The notes under the pieces: model-generated
The model's input: only the letters and a program-made list of their open reading frames with translations
Told to the model about the DNA's origin: nothing
Database searches by the model: none
Part shown: positions 16,858-23,562 of the stretch, in pieces
How the letters are laid out: the number at the start of each line of letters is the position of its first letter
Position numbering within the stretch: the stretch's first letter is position 1
Origin: DYFT01 sp041695085
GTDB lineage: Bacteria > Bacteroidota > Ignavibacteria > UBA10030
NCBI GenBank assembly: GCA_041695085.1
Contig: JBGFRO010000049.1
Span: forward strand, 62,001 to 126,000
DNA length: 64,000 nt
Direction of reading: 5' to 3'
Made by a program: the position numbers and the translations under genes

Positions 16858-17442
16858 ATGACACACCCCTACAAGTTCACATCTCGGCTTGCACCGCTCC
16901 TCGTGAACGATATCGATACCGACCAGATCATACCTGCGAGATTTCTCAAAGCAACGGACAAGTTGGGAATGGGTGAGCATCTATTCGCCGATTGGCGATA
17001 TCAGGCAGACGGAGGTCCGAATCCAACCTTCCCGCTCAATCGAGAGGTCTATCGCGGAGCGGAGATTCTGTTGGCGGGGGATAATTTTGGATGTGGATCT
17101 TCCCGCGAGCACGCGGCCTGGGCGTTGAAGGCGTACGGATTTCGGGCGATCATCAGTACATCGTTTGCAGATATCTTCAAAAATAATGCTCTCAAGAACG
17201 GTCTTCTCCCCATTCAAGTATCTGCCGACGTCCATGCGTCTCTCAGGAAGGGGGTGGAACAGAATCCGCGATTCGAGGTGCATGTCGACTTAGATGAACA
17301 AGAAATCACTTTCGGGGATGGATTGAGTGAGGTATTTCCTGTCGATCCCTTTTCCAAATATTGTCTGATCCATAGGGTGGATGAGCTGGGATACTTGTTG
17401 AAGTTTCTGAAACAAATCGAACATTTTGAAGCGACTCATTAA
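16858..17442 (+). CDS. leuD: 3-isopropylmalate dehydratase, small subunit
   Basis: 194 residues from ATG 16858; the frame is open back to 16648, but that part overlaps leuC and is not homologous. It contains the swivel domain of the aconitase family: DIDTDQIIPARFLK near the start, then GDNFGCGSSREHAAWAL, which binds the substrate carboxylate. The length matches bacterial LeuD. It acts only as a complex with LeuC, encoded directly upstream. Confidence 0.96.
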   Translation: MTHPYKFTSRLAPLLVNDIDTDQIIPARFLKATDKLGMGEHLFADWRYQADGGPNPTFPLNREVYRGAEILLAGDNFGCGSSREHAAWALKAYGFRAIISTSFADIFKNNALKNGLLPIQVSADVHASLRKGVEQNPRFEVHVDLDEQEITFGDGLSEVFPVDPFSKYCLIHRVDELGYLLKFLKQIEHFEATH

Positions 17443-17456
17443 CAGGGCATCCTATC

Positions 17457-18332
17457 ATGCAAGTTAGATCGAACGATAAAAAGGTCGAGAATTCCCTCCA
17501 TCAACACTTCATCGATCGTGCCATCGCAATCCTTGGTGCTGGTAATATGGGGAGTGCACTGCTGAAGGGTATCATCCATGCTGGTCTCACTCCCTCTCAA
17601 AAGATTACAGCCTGCGGAGTTCATCTCGACAAACTTCAGAAACTGAGCGAGCAATGGAACGTTCGTCACACGCTGAACCTCGTTGATGCCGTCCAATCAT
17701 CGGAGATCATACTTCTCTGCGTCAAACCTCAAACGCTTCCGAAGGTATTGAATGAAATAAGAAACTCGGTACAACAGAACCAGCTCTTGATCTCCATTGC
17801 AGCGGGAGTAAAGATTTCGTTTATTCAGCAGGCGCTCGGAAAAGAGGTTGCCATTGTTCGCTCCATGCCCAACATCGCATCAACCGTGGACGAAGGCGCA
17901 ACGGCGGTGGCATTTGGATCGTTCGTTTCTGAAGAACAGCAGCGTATTGCCATCTCGATTTTCGAGGCAGTGGGAGAGGTGGTCGTTGTGCAGGAAGAGC
18001 AGCTCGATGCCGTGACCGGGTTGAGCGGGAGCGGTCCCGCCTACGTTTACATGGTAATCGAAGCACTGGTCGATGGCGGTGTGAAGATGGGTCTTTCCCG
18101 AGAAGTGGCGATGAAGTTAGCTATTCAAACCGTGCTCGGTTCCGCTAAACTTGTGAAGGAGTCGCAACTGCATCCAGCGATCCTTCGGGATCAGGTCACC
18201 ACTCCCGGCGGGACGGCGATTAACGCGATTCACGAGTTGGAGTCGCACGGCTTGCGCTCGATGCTGATTAACGCCGTGGCAACGGCAACGAAACGATCGG
18301 AGGAGTTAAGCAAGATCATCAGCAGAGCGTAG
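17457..18332 (+). CDS. proC: Pyrroline-5-carboxylate reductase
   Basis: 291 residues. It makes proline from pyrroline-5-carboxylate with NAD(P)H. The Rossmann motif is ILGAGNMGSALLKG (about residues 24-37). The C-terminal signature runs AVTGLSGSGPAYVYM and later DQVTTPGGTAINAIHELE. The N-terminus is about 20 residues longer than usual, so a later start is possible, though none has a good site. It is a proline gene placed inside the leucine operon between leuD and leuB, and a hairpin follows its stop. Confidence 0.94.
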   Translation: MQVRSNDKKVENSLHQHFIDRAIAILGAGNMGSALLKGIIHAGLTPSQKITACGVHLDKLQKLSEQWNVRHTLNLVDAVQSSEIILLCVKPQTLPKVLNEIRNSVQQNQLLISIAAGVKISFIQQALGKEVAIVRSMPNIASTVDEGATAVAFGSFVSEEQQRIAISIFEAVGEVVVVQEEQLDAVTGLSGSGPAYVYMVIEALVDGGVKMGLSREVAMKLAIQTVLGSAKLVKESQLHPAILRDQVTTPGGTAINAIHELESHGLRSMLINAVATATKRSEELSKIISRA

Positions 18333-18355
18333 TCATCGGTCATGATGAAATCGAA

Positions 18356-18390
18356 GGAAGGTCGGCGCCATGCCGACCTTCCCATTTCTG
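18356..18390 (+). terminator. Hairpin between proC and leuB
   Basis: Perfect 11-bp arms GGAAGGTCGGC (18356-18366) and GCCGACCTTCC (18372-18382) with a 5-base loop, followed only by CATTTCTGG. The T tract is poor, so termination is probably partial; it may tune leuB expression or stabilise the upstream RNA. An ATG at 18370 lies inside the loop, which argues against it as the leuB start. Confidence 0.55.
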
Positions 18391-18399
18391 GAAGGGATC

Positions 18400-19479
18400 A
18401 TGTCAACATTCAACATAGCGGTCCTCCGAGGTGATGGAATCGGACCTGAGGTCATCGAAGAAGCTCTCAATGTATTAACAAAGGTTGGCACCCTCTTCGG
18501 TCACACTTTCGAGTTTCGGGAAGGTCTTGCTGGTGGTGCCGCGCTTGATCACGTGGGACGTCCCCTCCCGGATGAGACGCTGGCCCTCTGCAAAGGTTCC
18601 CATGCCGTGCTGCTCGGAGCCGTAGGCGGCCCGCGGTGGGATCATAATCCGCCTGAGTTGAAACCGGAGCAGGCCCTTCTTGGTCTCCGTCGCGCACTTG
18701 GCTTATACGCCAACCTCCGTCCCGCAAAAGTCTTCCCCCCCCTCGTGGAAGCATCCACACTGAAACCGGAGATTGTACGCGATGTTGATCTTCTCGTGGT
18801 TCGCGAGTTGACGGGTGGACTTTATTTTGGTGAGCCCCGGGGACTTCGGATAATCGATGGGGAGCGAAAGGGAATCAATACTCTCATCTACTCCGAATCG
18901 GAGGTGGAACGCATTGCTGTTGTAGCATTCGAAGCGGCGCGCAAGCGTCGGCGTAACGTCTGTTCCGTCGATAAGGCGAATGTGCTGGAGACTTCACAGC
19001 TCTGGCGTAGCGTGGTGAAGGAGGTAGCCGAGAGGTATCAGGATGTTGAGTTGACACATATGTATGTCGACAACTGCGCAATGCAGTTGATCCGCCATCC
19101 ATGGGCTTTTGATGTCATTGTGACAGAGAATCTCTTTGGAGATATCCTAAGCGATGAGGCCGCGATGCTGACGGGTTCCATCGGGATGCTTCCTTCGGCA
19201 AGCCTGGGTGGGAAAGTGGCCATGTATGAGCCTGTGCACGGCTCGGCACCAGACATCGCCGGACAGTCCAAAGCGAATCCCCTCGCGACGATTCTGTCTG
19301 TGGCGATGATGTTGCGCTATTCATTTCAGCTTGAGCGGGAGGCGGATGCAGTTGAACGGGCAGTGAACGATGTGTTGATGGAAGGCTATCGAACCGCTGA
19401 CATCGCAACGGGAAGCACGGGGAATATTGTTTCGACAGTTGAGATGGGGCAAGCGGTTGTGGATCGCATTCGGAATTAA
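18400..19479 (+). CDS. leuB: 3-isopropylmalate dehydrogenase
   Basis: 359 residues from ATG 18400, preceded by GGAAGG at 18390-18395; the in-frame ATG 18370 lies in a hairpin loop and is rejected. LeuB oxidatively decarboxylates 3-isopropylmalate with NAD+, and can do the same for 3-methylmalate in the citramalate route. Motifs are LRGDGIGPEV at the start, the substrate loop RRALGLYANLRP, VRELTGGLYFG, the conserved lysine in VDKANVLETS, and the metal/NAD region EPVHGSAPDIAGQ. It closes the branched-chain cluster. Confidence 0.96.
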   Translation: MSTFNIAVLRGDGIGPEVIEEALNVLTKVGTLFGHTFEFREGLAGGAALDHVGRPLPDETLALCKGSHAVLLGAVGGPRWDHNPPELKPEQALLGLRRALGLYANLRPAKVFPPLVEASTLKPEIVRDVDLLVVRELTGGLYFGEPRGLRIIDGERKGINTLIYSESEVERIAVVAFEAARKRRRNVCSVDKANVLETSQLWRSVVKEVAERYQDVELTHMYVDNCAMQLIRHPWAFDVIVTENLFGDILSDEAAMLTGSIGMLPSASLGGKVAMYEPVHGSAPDIAGQSKANPLATILSVAMMLRYSFQLEREADAVERAVNDVLMEGYRTADIATGSTGNIVSTVEMGQAVVDRIRN

Positions 19480-19561
19480 AGCCCGGCGCGATCTGAGTTC
19501 GTTTCACAAAAATGGTGAAGGCTGAAACCGGGAGTCAAAGAAGGGGTGGCGGAAAAAGTGG

Positions 19562-19592
19562 TTGACTTTGGAGCATTTGCGCACTATATTTA
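19562..19592 (+). promoter_or_regulatory. Bacteroidota-type promoter of rplM-rpsI
   Basis: TTG at 19562-19564 (within TTGACT), 20 bases, then TATATTTA at 19585-19592. Transcription should start near 19598, about 48 bases before the rplM GTG start. Confidence 0.65.
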
Positions 19593-19645
19593 TCAGCTTT
19601 TAAAAAACGGATCTTACGCTGAGCCGCATTTTGGAGGTTGAGAGA

Positions 19646-20092
19646 GTGGAAACATCGCCGAAAACCAAGTTCTTCAAACCGGAAGAGGTCTCCTCAAAGT
19701 GGTATGTGGTGGACGCCTCTGGAAAGACGCTTGGGCGCGTCGCGTCCCGCATTGCTCACATTATCAGGGGCAAGCACAAAGCGACCTTCACACCGAATCG
19801 TGACCTCGGAGACTTCGTGGTAGTCATCAACGCCGAAAAGGTGGTCGTTACCGGTAACCGGGAAGAGATGAAGGAGTATTACCACAACACTCTCTATCCC
19901 GGCGGCGCGCGATTTGAGTCGTTCCAGGAACTGATTCAGCGGCGCCCGACGGCCGTCATCGAACACGCGGTTCGGGGAATGCTCCCACACAATCGCCTCG
20001 GACGCAAGATGTTCAAGAAGTTGAAGGTGTACGCGGGGAACGAACATCCCCACAAAGCTCAGAAGCCGGAAACGTTGTCGTTCGAACACTGA
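19646..20092 (+). CDS. rplM: 50S ribosomal protein L13
   Basis: 148 residues. The start is taken as GTG 19646 because GGAGG (19633-19637) lies eight bases upstream; an in-frame TTG at 19631 precedes that site and would leave it unused. L13 is an early assembly protein of the large subunit. Recognised by WYVVDASGKTLGRVAS, the KHKATFTPNRD segment and the C-terminal AVRGMLPHNRLGRKMFKKL. The pair rplM-rpsI with a 12-base gap is the standard bacterial operon. Confidence 0.97.
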   Translation: METSPKTKFFKPEEVSSKWYVVDASGKTLGRVASRIAHIIRGKHKATFTPNRDLGDFVVVINAEKVVVTGNREEMKEYYHNTLYPGGARFESFQELIQRRPTAVIEHAVRGMLPHNRLGRKMFKKLKVYAGNEHPHKAQKPETLSFEH

Positions 20093-20104
20093 TAGGGAAT
20101 CTGC

Positions 20105-20491
20105 ATGCCTCTTCAAATAACCATTGGACGCCGGAAGACTGCCATTGCTCGAGTAAAGATCATGGAAGGATCCGGCAAGATCACCATCAATAACAAAGAG
20201 CTGGATAAGTACTTCCCTGTGAGCGTGTTACGCGAAGAGGTGTTGAAGCCTTTCGAAGTGACCTCCACGACGGGACGCTATGACGCGAAGGTTCGTGTGC
20301 AGGGAGGCGGGCCTACGGGACAAGCCGGAGCCATCAAGCTCGGGATCGCGCGTTCCCTGGTAGCCTTGGACGAAGATCTCCGTTCCCCCCTACGCAACTC
20401 GGGTTTGTTGACGCGTGATCCGCGGATGGTCGAGCGGAAGAAGTACGGACAGAAAAAGGCCCGCAAGCGGTTCCAGTTCTCCAAGCGGTAA
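20105..20491 (+). CDS. rpsI: 30S ribosomal protein S9
   Basis: 128 residues of S9, which contacts P-site tRNA through its basic tail. It starts with IGRRKTAIARVKIMEGSGK, contains VQGGGPTGQAGAIKLGIAR and ends in the invariant ERKKYGQKKARKRFQFSKR. It follows rplM by 12 bases and shares its promoter. Confidence 0.98.
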   Translation: MPLQITIGRRKTAIARVKIMEGSGKITINNKELDKYFPVSVLREEVLKPFEVTSTTGRYDAKVRVQGGGPTGQAGAIKLGIARSLVALDEDLRSPLRNSGLLTRDPRMVERKKYGQKKARKRFQFSKR

Positions 20492-20619
20492 ACCACGTTG
20501 CAGTTCATCAGTACCATCAATCATACTCTCCGATCCGAACGGGAGTGTCCTCTGTCGCGTATGCACAGGGGATCCGGGAGGAGACGACGGGAGTAGCAGA
20601 CTAACTCAAAGGAGTTGTT
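20492..20619 (+). promoter_or_regulatory. rpsB leader region with hairpin
   Basis: The 128-base gap before rpsB contains TCCTCTGT (20547-20554) facing ACAGGGGA (20564-20571), an 8-bp stem with one G-T pair, flanked by partly matching GATCCG and GGATCC segments. Ribosomal protein leaders often bind their own product, so a role in S2 feedback is possible but unproven. I see no promoter of the TTG-N20-TAnnTTTG form here, so rpsB may be read through from rplM-rpsI. Confidence 0.3.
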
Positions 20620-21402
20620 ATGCCACGTGTTGATTTAGAAGCCCTTCTGCAAGCCGGTGCCCATTTCGGGCACATTACCCGCCGCTGGAATCCCAAAATG
20701 AAGCCGTACATCTTCATGGAACGGAATGGGATTCACATCATCGATCTCAAGAAGACTCAAGAGTTGTTGGATGCCGCATGCAATGCTGTCTCCAACATCG
20801 TCGCGCAGGGACGGAAACCGCTGTTCGTCGCTACCAAACAGCAGGCGAAAGACGTGGTGCGGGAAGAAGCAAGGCGGTGTGGTGCTTATTACGTGACCGA
20901 ACGGTGGCTCGGTGGCATGCTGACCAACTTCTCGACGATCCGCAAGAGCGTCAAGCGGCTCACGAACATCGAGAAAATGGAAACCGACGGTACGTTCGAA
21001 AAGATCACAAAAAAGGAACGGCTCTTCCTTGATCGTGAGCGGGAAAAGTTGAACAACGTGTTGATGGGGGTTGTGGAGATGTCGCGACTTCCCGGATTGT
21101 TGTATGTGGTCGATATCAAGAAGGAGGCGATTGCGGTGAAGGAGGCGCATCGGCTCGGTATACCTGTCGTGGCGATCGTGGATACAAATGCGGACCCGGA
21201 CCTTGTCGATTTCCCCATTCCTGCGAATGACGACGCCCTCAAAGCCGTACAGCTGATTACTCGCACCATCGCTGACGCCGTACTCGAGGGTAATCAGCGG
21301 GCAGCGGCACTGCGGGCGGAACAAGCTATGATGGAAGGGGCGGAGAAGAAAGAAGAGTTGGAAAAAGTAACGGAAGAGACCAAAAGCGAGAATAGGAGTT
21401 AA
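20620..21402 (+). CDS. rpsB: 30S ribosomal protein S2
   Basis: 260 residues. Motifs include LLQAGAHFGHITRRWNPKM at the N-terminus, then the coiled-coil hairpin region and VVAIVDTNADPDLVDFPIP, the S2 signature near the C-terminus. AAAGGAG precedes ATG 20620. It is followed two bases later by tsf, the near-universal rpsB-tsf pair. Confidence 0.98.
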   Translation: MPRVDLEALLQAGAHFGHITRRWNPKMKPYIFMERNGIHIIDLKKTQELLDAACNAVSNIVAQGRKPLFVATKQQAKDVVREEARRCGAYYVTERWLGGMLTNFSTIRKSVKRLTNIEKMETDGTFEKITKKERLFLDREREKLNNVLMGVVEMSRLPGLLYVVDIKKEAIAVKEAHRLGIPVVAIVDTNADPDLVDFPIPANDDALKAVQLITRTIADAVLEGNQRAAALRAEQAMMEGAEKKEELEKVTEETKSENRS

Positions 21403-21404
21403 CA

Positions 21405-22025
21405 GTGGCTATGGCGGTGATTACTACTGGTTTAGTGAAACAACTGCGTGAGAAGACCGGCGCGGGCATGATGGATTGCAAACGTGCTTTGGAAGAGACG
21501 GATGGCGATATGGAGGCTGCCATTGACTACCTCCGAAAGAAGGGGGCAGCCACGGCGGCCAAGCGTGCTGATCGGGAAACCAACCAAGGCGTTATCGAGG
21601 CGTACATCCACGCCGGCGGACGCATCGGTTCAATGGTGGAATTGAATTGTGAGACGGATTTCGTTGCGAAGACGCCTGATTTCAAACAATTGGCGCACGA
21701 TATCGCGATGCAAATTGCTGCGATGAATCCCATCTATATCCGTAAAGAGGATGTGCCGACTGAGGTCTTGAACAAAGAGATCGAGATTTATAAACAACAG
21801 GCGGTAAACGAGGGGAAGCCGGCACACATCGCAGAAAAGATCGCTCAAGGCCGTGTCGAGAAGTACTATCAGGAATTCTGTTTGATGGAGCAAAGCTTCA
21901 TCAAGGATTCCGGCAAGACGATTCGCGACTTGCTCGACGAAGCGACCGGGAAGGTCGGTGAGAAAATCAGCATCCGTCGCTTCCAACGCTATCATCTCGG
22001 CGAGTACACGAACAATCAAGCTTAA
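21405..22025 (+). CDS. tsf: Elongation factor Ts, short form
   Basis: 206 residues. It catalyses GDP release from EF-Tu. The UBA-like N-terminal domain holds LREKTGAGMMDCKRAL, and the core carries NCETDFVAKTPDF. E. coli EF-Ts has about 283 residues with two core subdomains; this protein has only one, like the roughly 200-residue Thermus form that works as a dimer. GTG 21405 is chosen over ATG 21411 because AGGAG (21394-21398) is six bases before it. A strong terminator follows. Confidence 0.96.
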   Translation: MAMAVITTGLVKQLREKTGAGMMDCKRALEETDGDMEAAIDYLRKKGAATAAKRADRETNQGVIEAYIHAGGRIGSMVELNCETDFVAKTPDFKQLAHDIAMQIAAMNPIYIRKEDVPTEVLNKEIEIYKQQAVNEGKPAHIAEKIAQGRVEKYYQEFCLMEQSFIKDSGKTIRDLLDEATGKVGEKISIRRFQRYHLGEYTNNQA

Positions 22026-22034
22026 AGCCCATCC

Positions 22035-22060
22035 ATCCCGAATTCGTTCGGGATTTTTTT
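22035..22060 (+). terminator. Intrinsic terminator after tsf
   Basis: Stem ATCCCGAA (22035-22042) with TTCGGGAT (22047-22054), a TTCG loop, then a run of T to 22060. It ends the rpsB-tsf unit 15 bases before pyrH, so pyrH depends on read-through or a promoter I could not place. Confidence 0.9.
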
Positions 22061-22075
22061 CGTCCAGACGATCCT

Positions 22076-22825
22076 ATGGCATCTCCGACCTACAAGCGTA
22101 TCCTGCTCAAACTCAGCGGCGAATCATTGATGGGCGAAAAGGAGTATGGCATCGATGACAAGGTTCTGAAACTTTACGCCGAAGAGATTAAGTCGGTGCA
22201 TGAGCTGGGCGTTGAGGTCGGTATTGTCATTGGCGGCGGGAACATCTATCGCGGCGTTGAGAACTCCAGCGACGGCATCGACAAGGTCACCGGCGACCAC
22301 ATGGGGATGCTGGCCACGGTCATCAACGCACTTGCTTTGCAGAGTGCACTGGAACATCATGGGATGTTCACTCGTTGTCTGACGGCCATCAACATGGAGA
22401 AGATCGCCGAGCCGTTTATTCGTCGTCGCGCAATACGTCACCTTGAAAAAGGACGTATCGTGATCTTCGCAGCAGGCACTGGGAATCCATATTTCACAAC
22501 CGACACGGCAGCTGTGCTGCGCGCGATCGAAATCGAAGCGGATGCGATTCTAAAAGGGACGCGCGTGGACGGTGTATACGACAGCGACCCGGAGAAGAAC
22601 ACGGAGGCTATCCGTTTTCCGGAAATCACCTATGCAGATGTTCTCAAGCGTGATCTCCGCGTCATGGATCTGACAGCCATTACGCTCTCGAAGGAAAACG
22701 AACTGCCGCTGATCGTCTTCAACATGAACATCCCCGGTAATTTGCGACGTGTGATTCTCGGGGAATCTGTCGGGTCGAAAGTTGTCAGTCGCATTGGAAT
22801 CAAATCACCTGAACTTCACCTCTAA
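22076..22825 (+). CDS. pyrH: UMP kinase
   Basis: 249 residues of the amino-acid-kinase fold enzyme that phosphorylates UMP to UDP. The phosphate-binding start is RILLKLSGESLMG (residues 8-20), followed by IVIGGGNIYRGV, DHMGMLATVINALALQ and the nucleotide region GTGNPYFTTDTAAVLRA. It lies downstream of rpsB-tsf and upstream of frr, the conserved bacterial order. Confidence 0.97.
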   Translation: MASPTYKRILLKLSGESLMGEKEYGIDDKVLKLYAEEIKSVHELGVEVGIVIGGGNIYRGVENSSDGIDKVTGDHMGMLATVINALALQSALEHHGMFTRCLTAINMEKIAEPFIRRRAIRHLEKGRIVIFAAGTGNPYFTTDTAAVLRAIEIEADAILKGTRVDGVYDSDPEKNTEAIRFPEITYADVLKRDLRVMDLTAITLSKENELPLIVFNMNIPGNLRRVILGESVGSKVVSRIGIKSPELHL

Positions 22826-22855
22826 CGTCACCCTCTCACAACGAGGCGCGCAATC

Positions 22856-23413
22856 ATGGTCAAAGAGATCCTGAAACATGCGGAAGACAGAATGAAGAAG
22901 GCGGTTGAGGTTGTGCGGGATGAGCTGGTGAAAGTGCGGACGGGCAAGGCGACTACCGCTCTGCTCGACGGCATTAAGGTCGAATACTACGGCTCGATGG
23001 TTCCCTTGAACCAAACCGCGAATGTCAGCACGCCCGACGTGCATACCATCTCCGTTCAGCCGTGGGAGAAAAGCATGATCGGACCGATCGAGAAGGCGAT
23101 CCTGAACGCCAACCTCGGCCTGAACCCGATCAACGACGGGAACGTTCTTCGTGTGCCGATCCCTCCTCTGAATGAGGAACGACGACGCGAGCTAGTGAAA
23201 CTCGTGAAGAAATTCGGTGAAGAGGGAAAGATCGCCGTGCGCAATATACGACGGGATGCCATCGAGCATCTCAAAAAATCCGAAAAGCAGGAACACTTCT
23301 CGGAGGACGAACGAAAGCGCGGGGAAGAGGAAGTGCAAAAGCTCACGGACAAGTACGTAAAGGAAATCGACCATCTTCTTGCTCTGAAAGAGAAAGAAAT
23401 CATGGAAGTCTGA
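22856..23413 (+). CDS. frr: Ribosome recycling factor
   Basis: 185 residues. It splits post-termination ribosomes together with EF-G. The three-helix bundle is long and charged, with RTGKATTALLDGIKVEYYG, then VQPWEKSMIGPIEKAI and NDGNVLRVPIPPLNEERR, all family signatures. It ends just before a terminator that also faces the convergent polA. Confidence 0.97.
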   Translation: MVKEILKHAEDRMKKAVEVVRDELVKVRTGKATTALLDGIKVEYYGSMVPLNQTANVSTPDVHTISVQPWEKSMIGPIEKAILNANLGLNPINDGNVLRVPIPPLNEERRRELVKLVKKFGEEGKIAVRNIRRDAIEHLKKSEKQEHFSEDERKRGEEEVQKLTDKYVKEIDHLLALKEKEIMEV

Positions 23414-23471
23414 ACGTTGCCGCACCTGCCGCCTATCGGTGAGATTCCATCGTTCGTATCCGAGCTAACAA

Positions 23472-23505
23472 GAAATCCCGACTTGAGGTCGGGATTTCGC
23501 TTTTC
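23472..23505. terminator. Terminator between convergent frr and polA
   Basis: Arms GAAATCCCGAC (23472-23482) and GTCGGGATTTC (23488-23498) with a 5-base loop, then GCTTTTC on the plus strand. The A/T-rich arm ends give weak U tracts in both directions, so it may serve frr and polA alike. Confidence 0.75.
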
Positions 23506-23562
23506 GGCGCTTCGTCTCTTTACATCACGAAAGCATCTGATGGAGTGCTGAATGTTCGAACA

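Noticed and set aside
18370..18399. Earlier leuB start at ATG 18370
   Set aside because: The codon lies in the loop of an 11-bp hairpin with no ribosome site. ATG 18400 has GGAAGG upstream and gives the usual length.
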